From: Leguminivora glycinivorella
Lineage: Eukaryota; Arthropoda; Insecta; Lepidoptera; Tortricidae
DNA: 64,000 nucleotides
Assembly (NCBI RefSeq): GCF_023078275.1
Contig: NC_062978.1
Span: 10,802,585-10,866,584, forward strand
Direction: 5' to 3'
The position numbers and the translations under genes are program-made. This document shows positions 12,601 to 27,600 of this stretch, piece by piece (position 1 is the first letter of the stretch; the number at the start of each line of letters is the position of its first letter). The notes below the pieces were generated by a model that did no database searches, was not told the DNA's origin, and saw only the letters and a program-made list of their open reading frames with translations.

Positions 12601-15600
12601 TAGTGATTATTGTAGCTTAATTTCAAAACAAACTTCAATTTGACGAAATAATGCCCTTTTCTTTTATTGCGAATTGTTCGACGACGTCAAACTTTTTCAA
12701 GACTGTGTTATGATACTTAACCCACTTTTGCTAATTGTTTAAAAATATCTATGAGTCTTAAATAAACATGTTAAAGCACATAAATTGTTGTTGTAAAATA
12801 CTCTACCTGTGCATATTTTTAACTTTATAAGTGTTAAGTAACATATCAGTCATGGTCACTTATGTTATTAGGTATGTAGGAATCAATACATTATTTATTA
12901 ATCAAACCTTTTAATGATTTTTCTACTCCCGAACTGTTATTCGTCATTTACAGGATTGTGCGTATCGAAAAAACTGAAAACGCATTGTTTGGTTCTGTAA
13001 TCATGGCAACGCATTGCATTAACGATACTCGTGTGTGCGCGGGAAGGCTTTGGGCAGCTGAGCTGACAGTGCAAACCTTTGCAATACAGGAAACAGTGTG
13101 AATTTCGCGAGAATTATTAAAAAAAACTATTAAAAACTAAATGCATGGTCGTTGTAAAAGTATTGTATGCAATGGTGTTTAACTGACTCCAAAATACTCG
13201 TGGAAAGTACGCCACTGATATTTCTTGACCTCCTTTAAACGCCTGTTGAATAAAATACTATAAATTAACTATTAGAGTAATGATCATTTCTAGACACATA
13301 TTTAAATTATCTGTGCTTTTTCAACAAAAAATCGTTACAAAAACCAAATAATCATCTTTAAAAAAAATAAACTACTTATCTAAAATATACAACAAAATAT
13401 TTTTTTACGCTAAGAAATAGACTAAGTCATTTAAATTATGAATAACTCATGACTTGTACAAGAACAAAACATAAAATATCTTTAACAAAATAATAAACTA
13501 CCATTCAGTAAGTATTCAAAAATCAAACAATATTTTTATGCATACATTAACACGTCTTAATGTAATTAGTAATTATAAAAAAATAGTAGCTTATATTAGA
13601 TTTTTATATAAAAACATACTTGTAAAAAATGTTTGCAAATTATAATAACGAATATGTATATTCATGACTTAAAATGTTCAATTTCGTACTGAATTTACCA
13701 TTCATGTGCAAAAATATACTAATGGACTAAGTCATAACTTATTCAAACATAAATTAATATGAACAGTTATATTTTACAATATAGTGTCATGGTACTTACA
13801 CCAAAAACGAACAATTTATGACCCGAATATAATTTAACAATAATGACTTATGTTTTATAACACGGGTCGTAGCATAAAACAACGAATAAAATATCATTTT
13901 GCAATAATCATTCAAGTCTCATAGTGGGTAACTATGTCATTTTTTGCGTTTTGCAAGAATGAGTCAAGTGTAAAAAAATCGTTGAGTCAACCCTCTTAAC
14001 ACATTATTGTAATTTAAATATGTCTTCTGCCAATTACTATAATAAGTTAAGGTTCTTGACACATTAATGCAAAACAGGCAACACACGATAAAGGATTTGT
14101 GTTAACCTATTTTTTTACTTTTGGGATAGTGAAAATTTTCAAAATGAAAAGGTCATTTTTGCAAATAGAAGTTTAAAAATCCAGCTATAACATGGCATTA
14201 AAATCTCATTTTTTTAGTTTTTGTGGGTTGACACATTATTGCTTATCAGCATCCATTTGTGAACTCGACAGTACCAAGATAAAGATTTGATTATAAGCTA
14301 CATTATTGTTTAAGATTACATTTGCTCGCGTTTTCAGGGACGTAACCCATGCATGCGCTCTCATTTTCTCCTTCTAAGCATTTAAAATTGTTACATTTTA
14401 TTGATGTAATCAAAATGTTGCAGATATACCCAACCCAGGTATAAAATTGCCTACCTACCTATAGATTACACAGAGGAATAGATATTTGGATTATCTTGAA
14501 ATCTGCCTTATATTAATCGTGAGGAAATCGGACTACTTAATGACAAATTCACAACCAATCAAATAATAATCCGGACTAGGTCTAGTTACCCTTTGGGTTG
14601 GAAGGTCAGATCGTGGTCATTTTCATTAAACTAGTGACTACGCTAAATCTTGAGATTAGTTGTCAAAGCAGATCCCATGTTCCCATGAGCCGTTACGAAA
14701 GCCATAAGTATGTACCTAAATCAGTAATGGGGATAAATTAGTTATATAGGTAGGAAGGAAATCTTTACCTACAATTAGAGTTATTGGTAGACATCCAGAA
14801 AGAATTTACATTTACGCCAAAGGAGCCACCTCGTTTAATATTTAAGAATAAGAAATACATTGTTACATATATTTAATTAAAATATGCTTATGCTGTAAAA
14901 GTTAGAAGATTTTTAGATACACTGGCAACCTACCTAAGGTTTTCAAGAATTTAAAACGAAGGCAAGTTGAATTTTGTGTAAGGCTGTTTATTTATTTAAA
15001 TTCTCGTCCTAATTATTACAATTGTTACAAAATCCTCATCTCAGGCCCTGTTATCGTGCTTGTTAGGCCGAGTTTTATCCAAAAAGCGGCGTAATTCGGG
15101 AAAAGCCCTTCCGACCTTATTTGATTAAACATTTGCATCCACGTCAGATTCCGCCGAGAATATATCTTATTAAAGTAGGCAAACAGCCCTTCGCCGGGAG
15201 ATAATGTGTTTGACCTATTTAACGGTATTGCTCTTGGTTGTACGTAATTGACAGTATTTTTGGGTGCAGTATTAGTGGGATGAGAAGAGGAAATTGACAT
15301 AGATATTCTGTTGTTGGTTTTTCACGAGATTAAATAGAATATAATAGAATAAACATTTATTCGTGAACACAGGCAAGACAAAATACACATAATAACAACA
15401 AGACAGAAAATAATGAAGTGCCACGAAATGGCCTCATCTCAGCGTGTTGCTGGTGACTTCCAGCGCTGATCTTCCGATGAGACCATCAAGTGAGAAAGAT
15501 TCACGGAGAAATTAGAGGATTAATGAGAGAGCAGTAAACTTTTTTCATTTTAGAGGTCAAGTTCAATCAAGTTAGTCAATTAGTAAGGCATAGGATTATT

Positions 15601-18600
15601 CGTTTACTATTTTGACTGCATGCTTGATTATTATTACGTATTCAATACATACAGCACGTAATAATAGAACGAGATATGGACTGTGTCTACTAGTACCAAT
15701 TACCTATATATCTTTGCATATAATTTGAAAATTAGCTCGATTCGATTTTATATACGCCTGTAAAATGATCTCCAGATACGGTCGGATACGTAAACGTCAA
15801 AGTGCGATTTTGGTATATTTGAAGAAACGTCATTTTGACTCTTGACACATTCGATCCATACCGTATCTGCACATTTTTGACGTATTGGCAGCGTGCGTGC
15901 AAGTGCGTGAGTGAAGGAGTAGGAGCAGCATGCGTAGCCGAATGGCACAAACGCTCACGAAACGAAACCCTCGTAGATATCTATCTCTATCGCTCTTGCG
16001 TATTGGCGCGACAGAGCCAGACTACCTTTCGCGGCGTTTCGTTTTCGTTTCGCGTCGCAGAAATGCCATTCGGCTACGGCACCTGAGTGTCACAAATAAG
16101 AGTAATCTTATGGACATATCTAACTTCCATGCTAGCGGCGGCCGTAGGAAGTAATTCAATTTGACTCCATAAGATTTTAAGCCGGATCGACCATACTAAT
16201 ATTATAAATGGGAAAGTGTGTATCTGTTTGTCTGTCCGTCTTTCACGGCAAAACGGAGCGACGAATTGACGTGATTTTTTAAGTGGAGATAGTTGAAGGG
16301 ATAGAGAGTGACATAGGCTACTTTTTGTCTCTTTCTAACGCGAGCGCAGCCGCGGGCAAAATCTAGTAACCTATAGATTGAGGGCAGCACAAATCGTACA
16401 CAAAGAGAATATTAATAAGTAACGTTCAAAATTATGACAAGCTTTGTCGTTCGTTAATGTTAATGAGATTTTGATTGAACATCAAGTGTCAAATCATTGT
16501 TTACGAAAGCGAATATTGCGCGTATCAGCACGAGCGTTGTAATGGTACAATGCTAATAATTATTACTTACTCAAACAGTTTTTAATTGATTATTTGCAGT
16601 TTTGCACTAAACACATGCAGTATATAACCGCAAATTGATATTTATTATTTACACCAATTGCAGTCGTTGACACATGCGTGATAATGATAATAGGCTCAAT
16701 TGAAACTTTAAGATAATCCAAAAATTTACTCTAGATACGATAGTGACCGGATTTGTCAGTGTAAAATGTTTTTTTTTATTCGAATAACGTTAGTCCGTAT
16801 CGTATTTAGAGCTTATTTTTGACGAGTCAAACTTTAAACCACTTATTGGCGTGGTGGATGACAATAGTCTACGATAGCTGCTTATACATATATACTGTAT
16901 GTAATAAATAAATAAATATTATAGGACATTTTTTTTACACAGATTGACTGAACCCCACGGTAAGCTTGTAAGGCTTGTATTGTGGGTACTCAGACAACGA
17001 TATATATACAAATACATAATATATACATAGAAAACATCCATGACCCAGGAATAATTATCTGTGCTCATCACACAAATAAATGCCCTTACCGGGATTCGAA
17101 CCCGGGACCGCGGCTTAGCAGGCAGGGTCACTACCCGCTAGGCCAGACCGGTCGTCTATATACAGAGAGACGAGCATGTGGTTATTTAAGCTATTTTTAT
17201 AAAGGCTTGTGTATTTAAATCGCAATTTCTTGTCGAACGGCATCGTGAACCCCCAAAAGTATGTTTTTTAAAACATGTGTGTAAAGTGTGTGCCTAGACA
17301 GAATATATTAGCGACGTAAAATCCAGTGCACGTTGATACAGAAAGTCCCGACGTCAATGACCTTTGAATAACATTATGTCAAATGTCATTCAAAAAGTGA
17401 TAAGTAGAATGCCTGGCGCGTACGCTCTTCGGAGGCGTGTTTTGAATACTGAGACTGGATCCCTGGCCCTATAGCTGAAGGCGTTTCTGCGACACCAAAC
17501 GCCGCTGAACTGCAGTCAACAGTCTGGCTCTGTCGCGCCAATATGCAAGAGCGATAGAGATAGATAGCTACGAAAGAGATATTATCGTGAGCGTTTGTGC
17601 ATTCGGCTACGCACACCAGCGGTAACGGTAAGGGCTGTTTAGACTGTGAGAACTTGTACGTGGTTTTCCTTTTTGCTTCAATTCTATATTTTGTAGACCT
17701 AGCCGTAAGAATAAATATATGTAAGTAGGGACATAAATATATTAAGAAAAAATTAAAGTAATTGCTTACGAAATTAAAAGTAATAGTCTAAGGAACCCGA
17801 AAATAATATAAGGAACCCGAAAGATTTTGACCACGAGTTTCTGAGGACAAAACAAGTAAAAAGTGTTATATGTTTTAAAAAAAAGGGGTTGATAAAAAAA
17901 TTCTTAAATTATGATATTTTTCTAATTACACATTGTAGTTGGAATTTAATGAACTAATGTGAAAGTAAATAATAAACAAATTTGAAAGCCTATCATCCCT
18001 ATAAATGGGCAATATTATGTGTTCTAAATAAATACAATAAAATAAAAATAAATAATAATTGGGTGAATCAACTTTTTCTTGTTTGTTATTGACATGGTTA
18101 CGGTCCCCTGAGTCACGCTGGTTTTATGCAAAATTATGCTACTTAAACTATGCATTTTTCTAGTGTTACCAAGCCCTTTCCTTACAAACATGGACTAAAT
18201 ATATAAACATGGATAAAACCAGCGTGATTCAGGGGACCGTAACCATGGGAATAACAGACAAGAAAAAGTTGATTCACCCATATGAAGGATGCTGAAATCG
18301 ATAGCTGGAAAAATATTGAAAATAATCATATTACTTTCCTTATGCTTATAACTAAAGAGTTTAGGGGGGCTGAAATTTTGAAAAATTCTTAATTACAAAT
18401 TATGGTGCCACATCTATTCATAAAAAAAAACCGGCCGGCGTGTCGGGTCACGCTCAGTGTAGGGTTCCGTAGTTTTCTGTATTTTTCTCAAAAACTATTG
18501 AACCTACCAAGTTCAAAACAATTTTCCTAGAAAGTCTTTATAAAGTTCTACTTTTGTGATTTTTTTCATATTTTTAAAGATATGTTTCAAAAGTTAGAGG

Positions 18601-21600
18601 GGGGGGGACACACTTTTTTTTCCTTTCGGAGCGATTATTTCTGAAAATATTAATATTATCAAAAAACGATTTTAGTAAACCCTTATTCATTTTGAAATAC
18701 CTATCCAACAATATATCACACATTGGGGTTGGAATGAAAAAAAATATCAGTCCCCACTTTACATCCCCCTACATGTAAAGTGGGGACTGATATTTTTTTT
18801 CATAAAACCCTAACAAAACATTTTTTTATTTTTGCACTTTATCGGCGTAATTGATATACATATCTGTACCAAATTTCAGCTTTCTAGTGCTAACGGTTAC
18901 TGAGATTATCCGCGGACGGACGGACGGACGGACAGACAGACATGGCGAAACTATAAGGGTTCCTAGTTGACTACGGAACCCTAAAAGTTGAAGTCGAAAC
19001 TCGCTGCTTATCAGGCACGGCTTTATAAACTTTACCATACTATGTTAGTCCTGATAAGTAGGAAAAAACTACAATTTTATTGAGCACTTAAAGTACTTAA
19101 GTGTAATTAATTACATCTTAATAATAGACCTGATCAGGAGCAACATTGCACGCTCATATCAATTACGTGGAAAAAACTTCATTAATGTTGAATCAGAACC
19201 TTGTCCTTGTTTTGTTTTTATTTGGAGTAAAGTGAACTAGACTACTTTTGCAGCCACAATACTGGTTCAGCCTGGAGGTAGGTATTGACTAATTACTAGA
19301 TGCCTAATGCCTACGAGTGACATACGGAACTGAGGGGGAGGCACCTTGATAAGACTGGCGGCTGAGCTCCATCGTAGGCCTCAGTGGCGGCTGGTGAAAA
19401 TTTCTGCTAGGCAACACTGAGCAAAAAGAAACCTACCTTAACATTAGGTACTTTACTAGTAATCAATTTTAGGCAAGCCGGTGGGAATCGGCTTGTATGG
19501 ACCAGCCGCTGCTGGTAGGCCTTCGCTTCAGTAAGTCTGTGGCCATGAGCCAGGTACACATAGATCGTTTGTCAAAAAAAAAGATTGACATCTGTATGGA
19601 ATAAACATTTTTTGGGTGCGTATCGATCGATATAACTTTTTTTGATATATTTTTAGTCGTTATAACGATCATTTGATATAATTATTGAATCATATAACAA
19701 CAAATAATATACTAACAAATTGTATAATTCTTATTTAATATAATGATCATTTTTTCGAATAACATTTATTATAACATACTTTGAGTATAATGCTTATTTC
19801 CGATAATAAATAAATTGTATAATACAAATTCTTTCTAAAGCACAGTTAGAATAAAAAACAATTGTACAATAAATTAGATCCATCACCATTTACCGGAAAA
19901 GTAGATAAGTTAGAACTGTGACCCCTACACACAACGCGCTGCTACCAGAAAAATAGGTTAGGTTAGGTTAGAACTGTGACCCTTAAACATATGTACTGCT
20001 ATCAGAAAAGTAGGTTAGGTTAGGTTAGAACTGTGATCCCTTCAAAAAAGAATAAAATTAATTCATGAAATGTTTTATACTGTTTGCTAGTTATATTATA
20101 CTAGTCGTATATCAATAGATAGTTATACCATATAACGGTTATTATAAATAATTATTATACGAAATAATGATTATACAAAATAAAAGTAGATATTTTGTGG
20201 TTATACCAAATGTTAATTATGTCAAATGAGTGATTAAATCCGTTAAATATATACGAAATGTTGTAATATCAAATGTTATTATAACAAAAAAAGTTATACC
20301 AATCATTACACACCCACATTTTTTTAGGTAATATTTTCATACTAAAAGTTGCTCTGTATGGTATTTATAGGTACCTATTCACCCTGTAAATTATTGCAGC
20401 CATAGCCAAAGGCACAAACGCTTACGATAATATCGTTATCGTAGCTATCTATCTCTATCGCTCTTCCGTATTGGCGCGACAGAGTCAGACTGCGTTTCGG
20501 TCAGCGTCACAGAATACATATTAGTACAGTCGACTACAAAGAGATGTATCCACTTTTTCACCTTATTGCATTGTAATAAGGTGAAAACGTGGATACATCT
20601 CTTTGTAGTCCTGTACAAGTCGGCGTCTAGCGTCAACGATTTTCATTTCAGCTAGGCCAGCTAATGACTAAATCAAACAGTTTCTATTATGGAGATTAGA
20701 AATATAAGGAGCGAAAGCTTTAAGTATCAGATGTGCATATATAAAATCATAAATAGGTGGCGCTGCAATCGCTGCTGCATAAGGGTTTGACAATCTCTTA
20801 GCCTTCTCGGTAGTGACCCCGCCTACGGAGCAAGAGGTCCCGGGTTCAAATCCTGATGGACCTTTTTTATTTTTTTCTACTAATATTTTCTTGAATTTTT
20901 TTTTGTCCAATAATATTTTGTTTCTCCCTGGTTTCTATAATGAAAAAGTCACAAGACTAACAAGTATTTAAAAAAAAAAAAGAAAAAGAATTCAAAATAA
21001 GTATGTAGGTAAATACAGGGTATTCTAAAGAAGCTTGTACCTACTGATTGCAATCCAGATTCATTTTGTTTACATCCTTGTATTCATGAAACGTGCGTGC
21101 TTGTAATGTTAGATTTGAATGATTTCATTAAAAACAAAAATTTGTATGCAATGCGCACACAATCATAATATTTTTTTGCTGCACCAAGGGAATTCCTTAA
21201 TGTGTTATATTAGGACACTACTCACACTACACATTTCCTTAAGAAGTACATACATTTTTGGGAATTAAAATAGTGTTATGTAACTAACTACCTACTCGTA
21301 TACTAATAAATAAAACCGGCCAAGAGCGTGTCGGGCCACGCTCAGTGTAGGGTTCCGTAGTTTTCCGTATTTTTCTCAAAAAGTACTGAACCTATCAAGT
21401 TCAAAACAATTTTCCTAGAAAGTCTTTATAAAGTTCTACTTTTGTGATTTTTTTCATATTTTTTAAACTTATGGTTCAAAAGTTAGAGGGGGGGGGACGC
21501 ACTTTATTTTCTTTTAGGAGCGATTATTTCCGAGAATATTAATATTATCAAAAAACGATCTTAGTAAACCCTTACTCATTTTTAAATACCTATCCAACAA

Positions 21601-24600
21601 TATATCACACGTTGGGGTTGGAATGAAAAAAAATATCAGCCCCCACTTTACATGTAGGGGGTACCCTAATAAAACATTTTTTTCCATTTTTTATTTTTGC
21701 ACTTTGTTGGCGTGATTGATATACATATTGGTACCAAATTTCAGCTTTCTAGTGCTAACGGTTACTGAGATTATCCGCGGACGGACGGACGGACGGACGG
21801 ACGGACGGACGGACAGACAGACATGGCGAAACTATAAGGGTTCCTAGTTGACTACGGAACCCTAAAAATTAGTAAATAAATCCAACAACTTTTTTCAAAT
21901 GATCTGTAAAATAAAATGCTAATCTACGTAAGTAGTATGTTTAAAGAATATCAATGCATTTAATAGGTAGTCTTCTTGGCCGAATTGGGGCGGCGGCTCA
22001 GGAAGAGACCCTCGTACCAGGTTTTCTGATGCAGAGGTTGTCTGTCCCAATTCAGCGTGGGAACGCTTCGAGCGTGTTGGGCACCTTTGCATCTGGAACG
22101 GCCTGGGACGAGTTTTTTGAATAGATTTCAGTTAGTTTTAGTAAGTTAAGTAATTAGTAAAATTTTAATTAAAATGATTTTACTACATTTAAATGTTTTT
22201 TATTTATTTTAGATGTAGTTTTAGGTGTCGAAGTTAATTTATTTATTTATGTACAATATACTTGTATTTTTTGTCTCAATTTTTAACATACCAAAATAAC
22301 CGCAGCCAAATAACACATCCTAATTAGTGTATTCGTGCATTTATGTTGTACCTTGATCAATAGAAATGAAGGGAAAAGTAAATAAAATATTGTAAAACAG
22401 GATTATTTTTTAGAGAAAGCTGTCACAAATATGCAAACTAATTTACTAATCACGCGGTATAGGTGCTAAATTCAATTTGGTTCAATTAAAATGAATAATA
22501 CGTCACACTGCTACTTGAATAAGATGATTAAATTAATCTTAAAAGCTTTGCAAAAATTCTGTAATTGAAAATTGAAAAAAAAGTCAGCCGAAATAGCCAA
22601 TTATGAAACAGATAATTTTAATCGTGATTTTCGAGCCTGATCCTATATTGTAAGTTGCTCTGTAAGATTTATAAATTAACTTATTTGTTTATTGAATTAT
22701 TTCAGATGACGATATAAACATGGTGACGACCGGACTGGCGCAGTCGGTAGTGACCCTACCTGAATCCCGGTAAGGGCATTTATTTGTGTGATGAGCACAG
22801 ATATTTGTTCCTGAGTCATGGATGTTTTCTATGTATATATATATATATTTATATATTATATATATCGTTGTCCGAGTACCCACAATACAAGCCTTCTTGA
22901 GCTTACCGTGACCCTCAGTCAATCTGTGTAAGAATGTCCTATAATATTTATTAATTATTTGTAAGAATGTCCGGACCCTATAATATTTATTGAAATGTAA
23001 GGGGTACACCGAGCGGAACTGGTAAAACCAATGGGCGATTCACATTATTATTTATTTATTATTAAAACATTGATGGAACTAGGCTAAAATTAATTTAAAA
23101 GTGGCAAATGGCCTTGGGTGAGACCAACTCACGGCCTCTGAATCGGTACTCCAGCGCTCTGCCAACTGAGCTACCAAGACTTCAACCAAGCCAGCGAAAT
23201 TTTCCACCACTTTGGTCAAATTGTACAAAAGACAAATTTAAGTCATGTGTGAATATCAGTCTGGCATGCCAGAAGATATTCTATACCAGTACCTCTAAAT
23301 ATTAGAGGAAAAAGCAGAGGTGAAAAGGAATATAATTTATTTTACAGAAAATAACACGACCACATCGTTCTGGTTTAGGAAGAGAAGTGAAGGAAGATAA
23401 TATGACAGATATAAAAAACATGTTAGAGTGTTCGAAATACAAATAGTATAAAATAGTAAAAAGGTTTAACAGTACCTAGGTAGTAGCAAATCTTTAGGCC
23501 AAACAGAGAGATCAAGAAGAGAATAATTAAGAGTTTTGAATGATTCACGGTTATTTTCATTAGACTTAACGACGACCGGTCTGGCTCAATCGGTAGTGAC
23601 CCTGACTGCTAAGACGCGGTCTTGGGTTCGAATCCCGGTAAGGGCATTTACTTGTGTGATGAGCACAGATATTTTGTTCCCGAGTCATGGATGTTGTCTA
23701 TATAAGTACTATATTTTTCCCGCGGCTTCGCCTGCGTACTAATCTAATCTTGTTTTCCCATACAAACTTTGGACCCCCATTTTACCCCTTTAGGAGGTGA
23801 ATTTTGACAAATCCCTTCTTAGTACTCCTCTACACCTTCTAAGGAACCTACGTGCCAAATTTGGAATCTGTAGGACCAGCGGTTTCGGTTGTGCGTTGAT
23901 GTCAGTCAGTCAGTCAGTCAGTTTTTTCTTTTATAAAAAAAATGCTACAATTACGCGCAAGCGTTCTGCATAGATATTGTATGGGCATTATTTACGTATG
24001 CATTAATTTTGCAATTAGGTAACATAATGTCATTCAACCTATTGCATACATTTACAACTCATCAGCATATTAACACGGGTAGCCTATCATCTATGTGTAT
24101 TATTATTTAATACATAGGTAAAATTAAATAACTGAATAAGGTGTTCACAGTGTGTAAAATTTTAACGGGCGATAAATTAAACCATACGTATATAATTCAT
24201 TGGTGTTGTTATTAATTAAGAGGTGTTTTTGACTTAATTTTCATCCCATTATTATTTTTTGAAAAATTTCTCAGCAGCAATGTACTGTAAACATGGTTGC
24301 GATGACAGTCAATGATAATTGTCAACGTACGTTTAACGTACAGTCAACCAATTAGAACCCCAGGCCACTGTAGAACTATGTCATAGTGACGTTACAAATC
24401 AGATTGTAAGAAATCTCTTACGTCATGGTTCTAAGAGTAGCCTAGGGTTCCAATTGGTTGACTGTACCTGGTCTAAGTATGTTTGCATTACATTGCGGTC
24501 CGATTTTTTTTTATAGGTAAAATTATTTCAATTTTAAGGAAACGTTATCTAATTCTTATGTCCTATACTCACCACCGTTAAGAGATTTGCCCGTATTAGA

Positions 24601-27600
24601 CTTTACACGCTGTAGGACCGTGTACAAACATGAACGTTTTGTTCGTCTACATTGTATGAGTAGGCCAATGTTAAAAGGCCAGCATGACTTTGAAATAAAT
24701 ATCGTTGGAACACAATACTTTAACCGTATTTTTGGGATAACGGCGTTGATATTAATTATGCTTGTCGCCAGTATTGATCTGTTTAGAATCAGCAGTTAGC
24801 CATATTAACCCTTAATATAATCCACGTTTCGTAGTGTATCTCTCTCTATCGCTCTTTGGTATTGGACAGAGCCAGTTGAGTTTTGTTACCGAGTGTGAAG
24901 TGTGAACGATTGTCACTTTGGCTAGGCTGGGTTTACACTTTTACACACAACATGCCAACAGTAGCGCCAAAATGACGGCCGGTCTGTCGTAGTTGTTAGT
25001 GACCCTGCCTGCTAAGCCGCGGACCCGGGTTCGAATCCCGATAAGGGCATTTATTTGTGTGATGAGCACAGATATTTGTTCCCGAGTCATTGATGTTTTC
25101 TATGTACCTATATAAGTATATATTTATCAATATAAGTATGTATATCGTCGCCTAGCACCCATAGTACAAACTTTGCTTTGCTTAGTTTGGGGCTAGGCTG
25201 TGTAAGGTAAGTTAAAAAAAAACCTTAGTCTTCAGAGTTCTCAGAAGGCTTGTTTCCCTTCCGCCAATAGTACATTACATCAGAGGCCGGGAAAATGAGG
25301 ATTTCCGGCCGGGAAAGTGGGATATACGGCCGAGTGAGCGTGCGATATACGGATAGGGATATGAGGCCGGGAATCCGTTTTCACGCCGAGGCATGTATAG
25401 TGCTTTTCTCAAACATACAATGAAATAAAAAAAAATGCTCTAAAGGACAATATTTTATAAAAAAAAGTTACTTTGCAGGCCTAGGCCTGAAAAATAATAT
25501 GAAATCCCTTTACAGTCCTCTCGAGTTGTTGCGCCCAAAAACCGATATTTCCCAGCCCATTTTAAGGAACGTAAAGACAATATTTCATTGCATGTTTGAG
25601 AAAAGTTTTATTTCATTCACAAGTAGTTTTAAAATTAGAACGACACGGGTAAAAAAAAACCTAAAGGGATATTTTCTATTTTGAATACTTTAAGACGCTA
25701 CAGGAGCGAAAATGCTAAAATGGAAAGGAGCCCCCTTTCATTTTCGGAATCCTAGTTTAATATACTAGTGTTATTAACTAGATTAATAAAAAAAAAATTA
25801 CCATTCAGAACAACTCAGTTAAAAGATACTGCGAATCATTAAAATCGAGGTTCCGCTCTCGACTGTTTCCTCCTTCAAAACTTAATCAATCGTAACGAAA
25901 TTTGAGAATCAGAATAACAATGACATTATCTGTGTCGGACCGTTTAGTTTTTTTGGCCAATTGTTATCAAATTTGAATAACACACCTTTTTTTGCGCCAT
26001 AATCAATAAGGCCCTTTTTGGAAATTTTTGATAGGCTCTAGTGTCTTAAAAATAAGAATATAAAAAAAAAGCAAAACGGTCCGACACAGATAAAAATAAT
26101 AATAATGTGTGTTGAAAAATCAGTGCTCTGTCTTCAAAATCCAGGGAGGAAATAGTCGAGAGCGTTTGTATGGAGAATTAACCCCTCCTGTATCGTCTTA
26201 AGTCTGCTCTAAGGCATTATAATTAAAATAATTGTTTGGTCTGTGTATTATTTGTGTCTCTCGCAGTTGGGACTCATTCAGATATGTATTAGGGTAAAAA
26301 CACTTTTGTCGTCGTACCTTTCTGTCACAACTCCATCTATGCTGTCTCATGAATCTCATGATGTTTCAGCTTTTAAATCGCATCTTTAGCCTCGGAAAGC
26401 ATTTTGTTTGAAGATGATTATGTTCATAATGATCTATAAAATACTGACAAAGAAATTCAACTTTTATATAAAAATGTTTTTTACTAGTATGTACAATAAA
26501 CAAATTATTGATACAAATTATTAAAAGAAACTACCAAAAATTTGCGATAAAACTAAATTAAAAATATAAACTAATCAAAAAGTATTTCCGCGGGCTGTTT
26601 TGGTGAATGTGCCCATGAATACTTATCAATTTTTGGTTCCGATTCTTGAACCCTATAGTTTCGCAATGTTTTGTCCGTCCGTTTCCGTCCGTCCGTCCGT
26701 CCGTCCGTCCGTCCGCGGATAATCTCAGTAACGTTAGCACTAGAAAGCTGATATTTGGTACCAATTTATAAATCACGCCAACAAGTTGCAAAAATTTTTA
26801 GGTTTGTAAAAGATGTTTTCAAAATTTCAACCTAAAGCGGAGGCTGATATGTTGATTCCAAAACGTGTGATAATTTTTGGATAGGTATTAAAATATGAAT
26901 AAGGGTTTACTAAGATCGTTTTTTGATAATATTAATGTTTTGAAATAATTCCTAAAGGTAAAAAAAGTGCGTCCCCCCTAATTTTGAACCATATGCTACC
27001 CTTTTTTGTCGTCGTACCTTTCTATCACGACTCCATCTATGCTGTCTCATGAATCTCATGATGTTCACATGGCTGGTTTCCGCACTTAGCCTCGGAAAGA
27101 GAGGCCGTTGTGAAGATGATTATGTTCATAATGATTATAAAATACTGACAAAGAAATTTATTCAATAAATAAAAAGTTACTAGTATGTACAATCTTAAAC
27201 ATATAAAATATATAAATTAAAACTAAAGTACCTTAAAAAAATTAAATAAAACTAAATTAAAATATATAAACTAATCAAAAAGACCTCCGCGGGCTGTACC
27301 GGGTGCAAAGGTGCCCATCAAAATACTTATCATGATTTTTTATACATAGGTATTTATTGTCTTCACCTGGTTTCAACCTGACTCCGTCCCTACTACATTG
27401 TCATATAAATCGGTTCATCAATTTTACCTCCTCAATCTCCCCCTCACTCAATTTTTTGTACATCATCATCATCCTCCTTGCGATATCCCGGCATTTGCCA
27501 CGTCTCATGGGAGCCTGGGTCCGCTTTGACAACTAATTTTTTGTACATATGTATTCCAATAAATTTGAACTTTTATTGAGTAACCAAAAGTACTATATTC

